Part shown: positions 18,055 through 27,554 of the stretch, piece after piece
How positions within the stretch are numbered: position 1 is the stretch's first letter
How the letters are laid out: every line of letters starts with the position of its first letter
Assembly (NCBI GenBank): GCA_030430205.1
Contig: JAUIGE010000017.1
Location: 1 to 64,000, forward strand
DNA from: Bacteroidia bacterium
Lineage (GTDB): Bacteria > Bacteroidota > Bacteroidia > J057
Reading direction: 5' to 3'
DNA: 64,000 bases
Made by a program: the position numbers and the translations under genes
Notes under the pieces: generated by a model
What the model was told of the DNA's origin: nothing
The model's input: only the letters and a program-made list of their open reading frames with translations
Database searches by the model: none

Positions 18055-21003
18055 ATGAAAACATTTTCTGTTTTACTTTTTCTTCTGGTCCCAAAATTAT
18101 TTTTTGCCCAAAATGAGGATGTAACATTTATATACCTCGATACAATACACTTACATAACAATGATGAATATTTTTCATTTTTATTCGACATAAAATTTCA
18201 TCATGATGGAATTAATGAAAAATATATTGTCAATGTTGTTGAATTTAAAACATTGCTATCAAGTGGTGAAGTTCAGCGATTAAAAAAAAATAAAATAAGT
18301 ATCCATGAGTATGTCTCCCAATATTCTTATATCAGCACTATGCCTCTAGAATTTGAAAATAATTTATTTGAGAAATTTCAGATAAGGAGAATTACGCCGA
18401 TATCCATTTTTTCAAAAATAATATCTGAAAAGAGTGAGAGGACAAATTATGTTATTTTGAATTGTAGCTACTTTAAAGAGTTTAAAGATGTAGAAAAAGA
18501 GCTAATTAACTTAAATGCTGAGATTTTGGAGCATAATCGAAATTACTCGGTTCTGAAAATCAAAATCCATCGGAGTAGAATAAAAGAATTGTTAGCCCTT
18601 TCTGTTATCAAGTTTGTGGAAGAATCCCATCCCCCATCAAATGAAAACCATGTTAGCAGAGGAACTCTTGGTGGTTATAGTATCTCAAATGGAATCGGGT
18701 TAATAAATAAATATGACGGAGGCGGTGTCAATTTAGCGATTAATGATTCAGATGGGATTGGAGATCACATTGATTTCTCGGGAAGGATAAAGTTTGTCAA
18801 TGACCGCGAGGATAGCCATGCTACCCACATTTCAGGTATTTTGGGTGGAGCTGGAAATTTAAATCCTCTGCATCAGGGATTTGCGAGTCAAGCAGATTTG
18901 TTTTCCTATGGAAATTCATCAGCATATGGGGATTTTCCATTCATCTATACCGAAAAAGGGATTCGAATAATTAATACATCCCAAAATGACGGCTGCAATG
19001 TATACACAACTTTGAGTAACAGGGTAGACCTAGAATCTAAAAATCTTCCCGGACTACTGTTTATTTTTTCGGCTGGAAATCAAGCTGCAAATGGATGCCC
19101 TGGCATTTCAGGAGCATGGTATTCAATTACTGGGGGTGACAAAATGGGCAAAAACGTCATCACCGTCGGAAACCTAACCTCCACCGACGAAATCAACTCC
19201 ACTTCCAGCAAAGGTCCCGCCAACGACAACCGAATAAAACCCGATATTTGCGCCATGGGAACAGGCATCGTATCCTGTGACCTGAATAACACCTATTCCA
19301 CCAAAAGCGGTACTTCCATGGCGGCGCCAGCAATCTCGGGTTTGACTGCCTTGATGATGCAAGCTTACAAAGAAACACATGGAGGGCAAGAGCCTGATGG
19401 TGGACTGATGAAAGCGATCCTCCTGAATACGGCTACCGACCTGGGCAATGAAGGGCCGGACTTTACCTACGGCTGGGGAAAAGCCAACGGCTTGAGGGCG
19501 ATTCAGGCCATAGAAGCGGACCGCTTCAGAGACAGCACGATCAGCCATGGCGAAACGCATTTGATTGATCTTGAAATTCCTGCAGGAGTAGAAAAAGCGC
19601 GCATCATGCTTTACTGGACGGATAAAGAAGGCAGCCCGATGGCTGCGAAAGCTTTGGTAAACAACCTGGATTTGAGGCTGCTTGATACAGTTGGGAACAG
19701 CTATTTGCCCTGGGCACCAGATCCGGGCCCCAATGCCACGGGTGCACAAATCGCACAGCCAGCACAGAAAGGAGTCGACACGCTCAATAATGTTGAACAG
19801 GTGGAGATCATCCGACCGCAGGCTGGGACATACCAAATTGAAATCAAAGGAACCAAAATCCCTTTTCCTCAGCAGAAATATTTCATTGTATATGAATGGA
19901 TAAAAGATGAAATAACCATTTTGTTTCCTGCCGGAAAAGAATCCTTGCTCCCTAATGAATCTCATATTATCCGATGGGATGCCCCTACAGATTCGAATGC
20001 CACATTTGATATTCATTACACCTTGGACAATGGGCGAAATTGGACACAAATAGGTGCCAATATCCCGGCTACTCAACGATATTACTTTTGGAATACGCCG
20101 CAGGCCATAAGCGGACAAGCCCGCGTCCGCGTCACCCGCGGCCCACAATCCTCCGAAAGCCAGGCCAACTTCACCCTCATCGAAACCCCCGCCAACATCC
20201 AGTTCGCCCGCGTCTGCCAGGACTTCGTCACGCTGACCTGGGACGCCGTCCCCGGCGCCACCGCCTACGACATCTTCGTCCTCGGCGAAAAGTACATGGA
20301 CTCCGTCGGCACGACGACCCACACCTTCTTCGAACCGAAGATCCGCTACCAGAACGAAAACTGGTTTTCGGTGCGGGCCCGGGGGGATAGTGGTATCGTC
20401 GGGCGACGGGCGATCGCGGTGAAGCAAGACGCAGGCATGCTGATGAGTTGTGCAGGCGTAGCGCCCACTGCCAACTTCATCCTGGATACGGTCTTGTGCG
20501 ACAGCCAGTGGGTCTTTCTGCAGGACCGGAGCGGCAAATCGCCCGACAGCTGGCAGTGGACCGTCATTCCGTCGGCAGGCGTCAGCTTTATCCAAAATAC
20601 CGCTGACAGCAGCGCGAATCCGGTGATCAGCTTTGCTGATACGGGCCGCTACCAGATCACCCTCAAGGCCATCAGCCAGTTTGGCGCCGACTCTATCACG
20701 CAGACCCTGCGTATCACATCCTGCATCACCGCCCATGCACCCGCATTTGAGCCCTTTTCCCTCCAGGTCACTCCCAACCCCAATACAGGCATTTTCCAGC
20801 TGCGGATGGAAGGGCAGTTGAGCGGGTGGTATCAGCTCGAGTTGCTTGATTTGCAGGGGAAGAAGCTGTTGGAGCGAAGCTTTCATGCGCAAGCGGAGCA
20901 GCTGGTGCAGGAAATTGATGTGCGGGAGCTAAGTGGCGGGGTCTATTTTTTGCGGGTGGGAGATGGCAGGCGGGCTGTGGTGCGGAAGTTGATTTTGCGG
21001 TAA
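18055..21003 (+). CDS. S8 subtilisin-like peptidase 1 (long form, T9SS-secreted)
   Basis: About 982 residues from ATG 18055 (signal peptide MKTFSVLLFLLVPKLFFAQ); an upstream TTG is not needed. Residues about 30-200 form an inhibitor-I9-like propeptide. The S8 domain has Asp about 231 (LAINDSDGIG), His about 255 (SHATHISGILGG), an oxyanion Asn (FSAGNQ) and Ser about 421 (SGTSMAAPA). Then follow a beta-sandwich (PIP-type convertase-like), an Fn3-like module (LTWDAVPGATAYDIFVLGE), a PKD-like module and a T9SS type A tail (TPNPNTGIFQLRM to VRKLILR). It is likely a surface protease of the Por pathway. The DNA changes from AT-rich to GC-rich near 20108, and the last 900 bases are almost the same in the other four copies. 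Substrate is unknown. Confidence 0.88.
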   Translation: MKTFSVLLFLLVPKLFFAQNEDVTFIYLDTIHLHNNDEYFSFLFDIKFHHDGINEKYIVNVVEFKTLLSSGEVQRLKKNKISIHEYVSQYSYISTMPLEFENNLFEKFQIRRITPISIFSKIISEKSERTNYVILNCSYFKEFKDVEKELINLNAEILEHNRNYSVLKIKIHRSRIKELLALSVIKFVEESHPPSNENHVSRGTLGGYSISNGIGLINKYDGGGVNLAINDSDGIGDHIDFSGRIKFVNDREDSHATHISGILGGAGNLNPLHQGFASQADLFSYGNSSAYGDFPFIYTEKGIRIINTSQNDGCNVYTTLSNRVDLESKNLPGLLFIFSAGNQAANGCPGISGAWYSITGGDKMGKNVITVGNLTSTDEINSTSSKGPANDNRIKPDICAMGTGIVSCDLNNTYSTKSGTSMAAPAISGLTALMMQAYKETHGGQEPDGGLMKAILLNTATDLGNEGPDFTYGWGKANGLRAIQAIEADRFRDSTISHGETHLIDLEIPAGVEKARIMLYWTDKEGSPMAAKALVNNLDLRLLDTVGNSYLPWAPDPGPNATGAQIAQPAQKGVDTLNNVEQVEIIRPQAGTYQIEIKGTKIPFPQQKYFIVYEWIKDEITILFPAGKESLLPNESHIIRWDAPTDSNATFDIHYTLDNGRNWTQIGANIPATQRYYFWNTPQAISGQARVRVTRGPQSSESQANFTLIETPANIQFARVCQDFVTLTWDAVPGATAYDIFVLGEKYMDSVGTTTHTFFEPKIRYQNENWFSVRARGDSGIVGRRAIAVKQDAGMLMSCAGVAPTANFILDTVLCDSQWVFLQDRSGKSPDSWQWTVIPSAGVSFIQNTADSSANPVISFADTGRYQITLKAISQFGADSITQTLRITSCITAHAPAFEPFSLQVTPNPNTGIFQLRMEGQLSGWYQLELLDLQGKKLLERSFHAQAEQLVQEIDVRELSGGVYFLRVGDGRRAVVRKLILR

Positions 21004-21077
21004 GTGGGAATGCGTTCTACTAAACTCCATAGCTGATGTAAAGCAGTTTTTTCAAGCCTGAATTCGGAGCGATTTTT
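21004..21077 (+). repeat. 3'-flank repeat copy A (after S8 gene 1)
   Basis: About 70 bases after the stop (GGGAATGCGTTCTACTAAAC onward to the T-run) are nearly the same as 26588-26662 after S8 gene 3. The duplicated or converted unit therefore reaches past the coding region. It ends in a T-run and may include the transcription terminator. Confidence 0.75.
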
Positions 21078-21111
21078 TCCTAATTTGTCCTTGTATTTTC
21101 ATGCAAGCCAA

Positions 21112-23535
21112 ATGAACAATTCCGTATACCTCCTTATCTGTTTCCTCCTGATTTTGGGTCCCATTGCCAGGGGGCAAATTGCTTTGCATAAAGCTAACCT
21201 GATTAATAACCATCTTGATGAAGGGTTGCGGTTTGGTGGATCTGGGGTGAAAGTTTTGGTAAGAGATGAAGGTTTCATCGGACCTCATATAGATTTCAAA
21301 AACCGGGTAACCTCTAACTCAAATTTGCCTTCAGGTGCTCCAGATCATCATGAGGATGTAGTGACAGGCTGTATTGGGGGAGGAGGAAATTTGGACCCTA
21401 TGATTATTGGACTTGCACCTGAAGCAATTATTCATGTTATAAGGTATTCCCGGAACTTTAATGATTCTACCCTATATTTTCATAAAAATAAAGGATTCCT
21501 CATTACAAATAGTTCCTGGGGGGAAAATTGCAATGAAGGCTATACAAACAGGTCCGCTACGGTAGATAAGCAGTTATTTGAGAATCCAATCCTCATGCAT
21601 GTTTTTTCAGCTGGCAATGCGGGAGTTTCTGATTGTGGTTATGGTGCTGGGCCTGGTTATGGAAATATTGAAGGAGGACATTTAGCGGCAAAAAATGCGA
21701 TAGCTGTGGGATCAGTTTCTGTCTTATCCTTTTTAAGTGGTTTTAGTAGCCGAGGACCTACAGCTGACAAAAGGCTTAAACCAGACATGCTTGCTATGGG
21801 CGAGGATTATCAAACAACTTTTCCGCCAAATACATATCAAACAAGAAACGGCACCTCCTACGCCGCTCCCGCCGTAGCCGGCATAATGGCCCAACTCTAC
21901 CAGGCCTACAAAGAAATGCACAACGGCACCAATCCCCCCTCCGCCCTCATCAAAGCCATCATGTGCAACACCGCCGAGGACCTCGGCAACCCCGGCCCGG
22001 ACTACAGCCACGGCTTCGGTCTGGTACATGCCGGCAGAGCCTACGAATCCCTCCGGGATCGCCAATATATCGCGGACAGCCTGCCCCAACTGGGCAGCCA
22101 CAGCCACAACCTGACAATCCCAACAGGCATCTCCGAAGCACGCATCATGCTCTACTGGCCGGATAAAGAAGCCGCACCCGGCGCGACGAAAGCACTCGTC
22201 AATGACCTCGATATCACCCTGACCGATTCGGCAGGAACGGTTTTTCAACCCCTGGTGCTGGACCCAACGCCAATCCTCGCACGCCTCAGAGCCAATGCTG
22301 TCCCCGGCACGGACACCCTCAACAACATCGAACAAATCGTTCTCAAAAACCCCGCCCCCGGCACCTACCAAATACATGTCAACGGCAGCATCATGCCATT
22401 GGGCAAAGTCGGCTACTACCTCACCTACTACTTCTTCAAAGACACCCTCCAACTCACCTTCCCCCTCGGCGGGGAAGCCTTCCGCCCCAGCGAAGACCTC
22501 ATCCTCCGCTGGGACGCCTACAGCGACACCGGCGCCTTCGATATCGACTACACCCTCGATGACGGCCGCAGCTGGACCCCCATCGCCTCCAACGTCAGCG
22601 GCGCCCTCCGCTACCAGACCTGGCAAACGCCAGCCCAAATCTCCGGACAAGCCCGCGTCCGCGTCCGCCGCGGTCCACAATCCTCCGAAAGCCGCGCCAA
22701 CTTCACCCTCATCGAAACCCCCATCAACATCCAATTCGCCCGCGTATGCCAGGATTTCATTAGCCTGACATGGGACGCCGTCCCGGGCGCCACCGCCTAC
22801 GACATCTACGTCCTCGGCGAAAAGTATATGGACTCCGTCGGCACGACCACCAACACCTTCTTCGAACCGAATATCCGCTACCAGAACGAAAACTGGTTTT
22901 CGGTGCGCGCCCGGGGGGATAGTGGTATCGTCGGGCGACGGGCGATCGCGGTAAAGCAAGACGCAGGCATGCTGATGAGTTGTGCAGGCGTAGCGCCCAC
23001 TGCCAACTTCATCCTGGATACGGTCTTATGCGACAGCCAGTGGGTGTTTTTGCAGGACCTGAGCCTGAAGTCTCCTGATAGCTGGGAATGGCAGGTTTCG
23101 CCGGCGGCGGGCATCTCTTTTGTACAGCAAACCTCCGATACCAGCTCCAACCCGATTCTTAGTTTTGCCGATACGGGAACCTATCAGGTCACGCTGAAAG
23201 TGGTCAATCAATTTGGGGTTGATTCGGTAACTCAGGCCCTGCATTTTACAGGTTGTAGTGTGGCTATCGAACGTCCGCTCAAACAAGTGACGGTTGAGGT
23301 GAGTCCCAACCCCACTTCCGACAGGCTCCGCCTCCGGCTGACGGGCAGACTGAAGCCTGTTTATCAGGTTGAGCTGATCGATATGTTGGGGAAGCGGGTG
23401 CTGAGCCACAGGCTGACTCGCCAGGGGAATATGCTGGAGGCAGAACTACAGCTTCAGGATTTGCCTGCGGGGATTTATTTTTTGAGCGTTGAGGATGGAG
23501 TGACGCGCCAGGTGCTGAAGGTGGTGAAGTGGTAG
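21112..23535 (+). CDS. S8 subtilisin-like peptidase 2 (short form, T9SS-secreted)
   Basis: About 807 residues from ATG 21112 (signal peptide MNNSVYLLICFLLILGPIARGQ). The catalytic domain starts right after the signal: Asp about 52 (VRDEGFIGPHIDF), His about 80 in an unusual DHHEDVVTG context, and Ser about 249 (NGTSYAAPA). There is no propeptide, unlike copies 1 and 3. The C-terminal half has the shared beta-sandwich, Fn3-like, PKD-like and T9SS tail (VSPNPTSDRLRLRL to VLKVVKW), but the last 150 residues differ from copies 1, 3 and 5. GC rises sharply from about 21850; bases 22438-22587 are identical to 25490-25639 in copy 3. A surface or secreted protease is likely. Confidence 0.87.
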   Translation: MNNSVYLLICFLLILGPIARGQIALHKANLINNHLDEGLRFGGSGVKVLVRDEGFIGPHIDFKNRVTSNSNLPSGAPDHHEDVVTGCIGGGGNLDPMIIGLAPEAIIHVIRYSRNFNDSTLYFHKNKGFLITNSSWGENCNEGYTNRSATVDKQLFENPILMHVFSAGNAGVSDCGYGAGPGYGNIEGGHLAAKNAIAVGSVSVLSFLSGFSSRGPTADKRLKPDMLAMGEDYQTTFPPNTYQTRNGTSYAAPAVAGIMAQLYQAYKEMHNGTNPPSALIKAIMCNTAEDLGNPGPDYSHGFGLVHAGRAYESLRDRQYIADSLPQLGSHSHNLTIPTGISEARIMLYWPDKEAAPGATKALVNDLDITLTDSAGTVFQPLVLDPTPILARLRANAVPGTDTLNNIEQIVLKNPAPGTYQIHVNGSIMPLGKVGYYLTYYFFKDTLQLTFPLGGEAFRPSEDLILRWDAYSDTGAFDIDYTLDDGRSWTPIASNVSGALRYQTWQTPAQISGQARVRVRRGPQSSESRANFTLIETPINIQFARVCQDFISLTWDAVPGATAYDIYVLGEKYMDSVGTTTNTFFEPNIRYQNENWFSVRARGDSGIVGRRAIAVKQDAGMLMSCAGVAPTANFILDTVLCDSQWVFLQDLSLKSPDSWEWQVSPAAGISFVQQTSDTSSNPILSFADTGTYQVTLKVVNQFGVDSVTQALHFTGCSVAIERPLKQVTVEVSPNPTSDRLRLRLTGRLKPVYQVELIDMLGKRVLSHRLTRQGNMLEAELQLQDLPAGIYFLSVEDGVTRQVLKVVKW
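22438..22587 (+). repeat. 150-bp tract identical to S8 gene 3
   Basis: Every base from 22438 to 22587 matches 25490-25639. The tract codes for KDTLQLTFPLGGEAFRPSED and the following strand of the beta-sandwich. Upstream of it the two genes are different, so there is a sharp conversion boundary. Confidence 0.9.
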
Positions 23536-23605
23536 GCGGAAAATGATTATTTCCTAAATTGGTCATCTTTCAAGTCATTTTTTCAAAAAGGCTTAGGAAC
23601 AGCAG

Positions 23606-26587
23606 ATGAACAAATACATAATAATAACAATTTTGCTTTCATGGATTTCTCATGATAAGATAATTTCTCAAAATTTGCTTTTTTATGACCAAAAAGAAAC
23701 CCGCGCTATTGATGGTATTTATCCTGAAAAGAATTTCTTCCGAATTAGCTTTAATTATATCCCTTCCCTTAAGTTTAGGCAAGAATTAGAGCAAAATGGA
23801 TTGAAGCTGCACTATTATCTTGAAGAGAACACTTACTTAGGATCATTGCCTTTAGGTGCGGGGGATTACCTCCTTCGTTTTGATGAAGTTCAGTCGGTTA
23901 AGCCATTTTCGTATGAGGAAAAACTATTTCTTGACCAAACGAAACTTGACTCTTTGTCTTCAGAAAACCTGATTGAAGTAATCGTTTCTTTTAGAGAGGA
24001 TATTTCAACTTCAGATCTAAAATCATATTTAGATGGGAATCAGTATGAGATTATTTACCTTTCTCCTCACCATCATTTTGGCATTATAGGAGTTTCAAAA
24101 AAAAGTTTAGAAAGAATAATACAATTACCATTTGTGATATCAATAAGTGATGTTCCCGTTTTTGAAAATCACAATTTAGTAAGCCGGACTTCCATTAAAT
24201 CAAATCTCATTTGCGATCAATCTTTTTCAGGCTGTTTTATGGGAAATGAGGTTAAGATTGGGATTAATGACGATGATTTTTTCAATTATCACCATATTGA
24301 CTTTGCCAACCGAAACTTCTGGGGACCAGGAAATCTTCAGAATGGCTCTGCTGTAGTTAGGCAGCATGCTTCTCATGTTGCGGGAACAGTTGGTGGTGCT
24401 GGTAATTTAAATCCTCTTTATTCTGGTTTTGCTGCGGGAAGTGATTTATTTGCCTTTCGGGCAAGATCTATCAATGGAATTGTGTTTGAAAATATCCCCC
24501 AAAGTGTAGCGAAAGGGATATCTTTGACACAGACATCATTAGGGCTGGTTTGCGATCCTCCAAACCTCATTTTACCATTTGTTTACGATGTGAATTCTCA
24601 GGCTGTAGATTGGGATATGTATGACTATTCAGGCCTTTTACATGTATTTTCTGCGGGCAATTTCGGTTTGGTTGATGTGACTCCTTGTGAAGGTGTTGGT
24701 GTGGGCTGGAGAAGTATTACAGGTGGATATCAAATGGGTAAAAACATCATCGCGGTTGGGAATCTTACTCATACGGATGAAATAAATCCTTCTTCCAGCC
24801 GAGGGCCTGCAATAGATAATCGTATCAAGCCAGATATTTGCGCAGTTGGGACAGATGTTACTTCAACAGATGTGACCCAAGGCTATTTTACGCTAAGCGG
24901 AACTTCCATGGCTGCTCCAGCGATTACAGGCTTACTTGCCCAAATGACTGAAGCCTTTAAGAGCTACCATAATTATCAGCCTGATGGAGGCTTACTAAAA
25001 GCGCTCTTATTGAATTCCGCAGATGACTTAGGAAATAAAGGGCCAGACTACACCTATGGATGGGGAAAAGCAAATGGTCGAAAATTCCTTGATGCAATTC
25101 AAAAGTATCATTTCCAGGATAGTCTGATCGACCATAATGAAGTGCAGCAAATTGACCTTTGGATACCAGAAGGTGTCAAAGCAGCCCGGATCATGCTTTA
25201 TTGGACAGACTATCCTGCGATGGTAAACTCAACCAAAAACCTGGTAAACGATCTGGATTTACTTGTTTCAGATTCAGCATCCAACAATTTCTTCCCATGG
25301 AAATTAGATCCAGGGGCAAATCCAACGGTTTCTTCTATTCAATTACATGCCACAAAAGGCATTGATACCCTAAACAATGTAGAGCAGGTCGAAATAGAGA
25401 ATCCCATTCCAGGAACATATACAATTGAAGTCAAAGGGACAAGCGTTCCTATGGGTCCTCAAAATTACTTCCTGGTATATCAGTTTGAAAAAGACACCCT
25501 CCAACTCACCTTCCCCCTCGGCGGGGAAGCCTTCCGCCCCAGCGAAGACCTCATCCTCCGCTGGGACGCCTACAGCGACACCGGCGCCTTCGATATCGAC
25601 TACACCCTCGATGACGGCCGCAGCTGGACCCCCATCGCCACCGGCATCAGCGGCGCGCTCCGCTACCAGACCTGGCAAACGCCAGCCCAAATCTCCGGGC
25701 AGGCCCGCGTCCGCATCACCCGCGGCCCCCAACTCTCCGAAAGCCGCGCCAACTTCACCATCATCGAACCCCCCGCCAACATCCAATTCGCCCGCGTCTG
25801 CCAGGACTTCGTCACGCTGACCTGGGACGCCGTCCCCGGCGCCACCGCCTACGACATCTTCCTCCTCGGCGAAAAGTACATGGACTCCGTCGGCACGACC
25901 ACCAATACCTTCTTCGAACCGAAGATCCGCTACCAGGATGAAAACTGGTTTTCGGTGCGGGCCCGGGGCGATAGCGGCATAGTCGGTCGGCGAGCGATCG
26001 CTGTGAAGCAGGACGCAGGCATGCTGCTCAATTGCGCAGGCGTAGCGCCCACTGCCAACTTCATACTGGATACTGTCTTGTGCGACAGCCAGTGGGTCTT
26101 TTTGCAGGACCGGAGCGGCAAATCGCCCGACAGCTGGCAGTGGACCGTCATTCCGTCGGTAGGTGTTAGCTTTATCCAGAATACCGCTGACAGCAGCGCG
26201 AATCCGGTGATCAGCTTCGCTGATACGGGCAGCTACCAGATCACCCTCAAGGCCATCAGCCAGTTTGGCTCCGATTCTATCACGCAGACTGTGCGTATCA
26301 CATCCTGCAACACCGCCAATGCACCCACTTTCGAGCCCTTTTCCCTCCGGATCATTCCCAACCCCAATGCAGGCATTTTTCAGCTGCGGATGGAAGGGCA
26401 GTTGAGCGGGTGGTATCAGCTCGAGTTGCTTGATTTGCAGGGGAAGAAGCTGTTGGAGCGAAGCTTTCAGGCGCAAGCTGAGCAGCTGGTGCAGGAGGTT
26501 GATGTGCGGCAGCTAAGTGGTGGGGTGTATTTTTTGCGGGTGGGAGATGGCAGGCGGGCTGTGGTGCGGAAGTTGATTTTGCGGTGA
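23606..26587 (+). CDS. S8 subtilisin-like peptidase 3 (long form, T9SS-secreted)
   Basis: A 993-residue protein starting at ATG 23606 with signal peptide MNKYIIITILLSWISHDKIISQ. A propeptide-like region covers about residues 25-200, as in copy 1. The triad is visible: Asp in IGINDDDFF, His in QHASHVAGTVGG and Ser in LSGTSMAAPA; the oxyanion Asn is in FSAGNFG. Then come the beta-sandwich, Fn3-like and PKD-like modules and a T9SS tail almost identical to that of copy 1 (ending VVRKLILR). The first 1.9 kb is AT-rich; at about 25490 the DNA turns GC-rich and becomes base-for-base copy 2, then copy 1. The 3' flank is also shared with copy 1. This gene is the clearest mosaic of the set. Confidence 0.88.
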   Translation: MNKYIIITILLSWISHDKIISQNLLFYDQKETRAIDGIYPEKNFFRISFNYIPSLKFRQELEQNGLKLHYYLEENTYLGSLPLGAGDYLLRFDEVQSVKPFSYEEKLFLDQTKLDSLSSENLIEVIVSFREDISTSDLKSYLDGNQYEIIYLSPHHHFGIIGVSKKSLERIIQLPFVISISDVPVFENHNLVSRTSIKSNLICDQSFSGCFMGNEVKIGINDDDFFNYHHIDFANRNFWGPGNLQNGSAVVRQHASHVAGTVGGAGNLNPLYSGFAAGSDLFAFRARSINGIVFENIPQSVAKGISLTQTSLGLVCDPPNLILPFVYDVNSQAVDWDMYDYSGLLHVFSAGNFGLVDVTPCEGVGVGWRSITGGYQMGKNIIAVGNLTHTDEINPSSSRGPAIDNRIKPDICAVGTDVTSTDVTQGYFTLSGTSMAAPAITGLLAQMTEAFKSYHNYQPDGGLLKALLLNSADDLGNKGPDYTYGWGKANGRKFLDAIQKYHFQDSLIDHNEVQQIDLWIPEGVKAARIMLYWTDYPAMVNSTKNLVNDLDLLVSDSASNNFFPWKLDPGANPTVSSIQLHATKGIDTLNNVEQVEIENPIPGTYTIEVKGTSVPMGPQNYFLVYQFEKDTLQLTFPLGGEAFRPSEDLILRWDAYSDTGAFDIDYTLDDGRSWTPIATGISGALRYQTWQTPAQISGQARVRITRGPQLSESRANFTIIEPPANIQFARVCQDFVTLTWDAVPGATAYDIFLLGEKYMDSVGTTTNTFFEPKIRYQDENWFSVRARGDSGIVGRRAIAVKQDAGMLLNCAGVAPTANFILDTVLCDSQWVFLQDRSGKSPDSWQWTVIPSVGVSFIQNTADSSANPVISFADTGSYQITLKAISQFGSDSITQTVRITSCNTANAPTFEPFSLRIIPNPNAGIFQLRMEGQLSGWYQLELLDLQGKKLLERSFQAQAEQLVQEVDVRQLSGGVYFLRVGDGRRAVVRKLILR
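25490..25639 (+). repeat. 150-bp tract identical to S8 gene 2
   Basis: Identical to 22438-22587. The change from AT-rich to GC-rich sequence inside S8 gene 3 falls at its left edge, marking the probable left end of a conversion tract. Confidence 0.9.
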
Positions 26588-26662
26588 GAGGGGAATGCGT
26601 TCTACTAAACTCCATAGCTGATGTAAAGCAGTTTTTCCAAGCCTGATTCCGGAGCCAATTTT
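26588..26662 (+). repeat. 3'-flank repeat copy B (after S8 gene 3)
   Basis: This is the second copy of the roughly 70-base flank seen after S8 gene 1, with a few changes and a longer T-run at its end. Its right end touches the broken HNH gene, so the junction is a recombination scar. Confidence 0.75.
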
Positions 26663-26671
26663 TTTTTTAAA

Positions 26672-26770
26672 AGGGAAGGTATGTCTTTCGTGAATTTTAC
26701 AATATTCGCACCTGTGATCAGCCCTTTTTGCTACTTCAATTCTAACCTTTTCGGAAATATATTTACTCAT
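26672..26770 (-). pseudogene. HNH endonuclease, N-terminal remnant
   Basis: From ATG 26770 the minus strand reads MSKYISEKVRIEVAKRADHR followed by CEYCK, the usual start of a small HNH endonuclease (RA..RCEYC is the first zinc pair). Similarity stops after HERHTFPF, before the DHI active-site histidine and the second Cys pair. The open frame then runs into the S8 3'-flank repeat. It is a truncated, inactive gene. It overlaps the end of the gene above it by eight bases, the normal layout of a two-gene cassette. Confidence 0.7.
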
Positions 26771-27005
26771 AACCGCCTTGAGCTTCAGCTTTAATCTTTG
26801 CCAATCTGAATAGTCGCTCAAGGACGATAAAGTGATTTAATTCGTCTTTTTCGGCTGCTTCAATATCTTGATGTTTTTGTTTTTCAACCAAAAAGTTAAA
26901 ACGCGTTTGCATTTCGTCCGAAGGGCGAAGAGCTGCAATTTTTTTGGGTTCGAGTAAGGCGATCAGGTCTGCCACCTGGTCATATACATGATAGATCGTT
27001 TTCAT
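26763..27005 (-). CDS. Small helical protein of an HNH cassette
   Basis: An 80-residue protein (MKTIYHVYDQVADLIALLEP ... LERLFRLAKIKAEAQGGYE) that appears intact and all helical. Its stop overlaps the HNH start, and similar small helical proteins are often found before HNH genes, so it is probably the first gene of that cassette (inference). Function is unknown; an inhibitor or partner of the nuclease is possible. Since the HNH gene is broken, this may be an orphan. Confidence 0.6.
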   Translation of the reverse strand: MKTIYHVYDQVADLIALLEPKKIAALRPSDEMQTRFNFLVEKQKHQDIEAAEKDELNHFIVLERLFRLAKIKAEAQGGYE

Positions 27006-27204
27006 ACTTCACGTTAATTACATTCGTATTCCCATCAAAATGGCTCCTGAGAAATTCTGAACCCTCATTCACAGGCAAGTGATTTGGAACAAAAGCATTA
27101 TTTAAACGGGTTTTATGGTTAATGTGTTTGAAGGAACAAACGGTCGTCGAGATGCTAAAGGAGAAGCTCAAGATCCTGGAGTGGGAAAGGATCTTTGATG
27201 CCAA

Positions 27205-27380
27205 AACGATGAGCTGCTCATAGAGCTTGAGGTTATACAACTCGTAGGCATAGAGCGGAGCAGTATCCGCCGTCTCATCGCCAGCAAAAATCAAACGCGC
27301 CCGAAGTGAGGAATAAAGATCTGATTCAGCATGCATGGCCATGTGAAGGATGCGGTAATCGCCCGCCAGACTTTCAGCCT
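27205..27380 (-). pseudogene. CHAT-domain gene fragment
   Basis: The minus strand reads DYRILHMAMHAESDLYSSLR, then ARLIFAGDETAD and LYAYELYNLKLYEQLIVLA. This aligns closely with LHLAMHGEPDLYSPLRARLL and the residues after it in the intact CHAT gene at 13874-16744. The His is present but the match ends just before the catalytic Cys (ACESG). It is therefore a leftover of a second CHAT gene, cut at both ends. The coordinates are approximate breakpoints. Confidence 0.75.
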
Positions 27381-27395
27381 ATGCCTGGTTGCTGG

Positions 27396-27494
27396 CCAGG
27401 AACCTTTGATATCAACCATTTGGGCGCTGGTATTTATTTTATGAGGATTGATGATGGAAGACAGCGGCAGGTTGTAAAGGTTGTGAAAAAGTAA
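27396..27494 (+). pseudogene. T9SS tail of a lost S8 peptidase gene
   Basis: The last 30 codons (FDINHLGAGIYFMRIDDGRQ through VVKVVKK and a stop) are nearly the same, at DNA and protein level, as the end of S8 gene 4 at 30053. Nothing upstream in the frame resembles the rest of an S8 gene; the CHAT fragment abuts it. It is the tail of a sixth S8 copy, removed by deletion. Confidence 0.8.
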
Positions 27495-27554
27495 GGTACT
27501 TTTATGGGGTTTTCCTTTCTAATTTATTGACCAAAACCATCATCAGATAAACCC

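Noticed and set aside
19174-20892. Long open frame (572 codons) opposite S8 gene 1, with similar ones opposite genes 2, 3 and 5
   Set aside because: They arise from C-ending codons in the GC-rich part of the real genes. The products are low-complexity (GGGFDEGEVG type) with no domain or start signal.
26588-27554. An insertion sequence or transposase between S8 genes 3 and 4
   Set aside because: No transposase motif and no terminal inverted repeats were seen. The pieces are remnants of HNH, CHAT and S8 genes.
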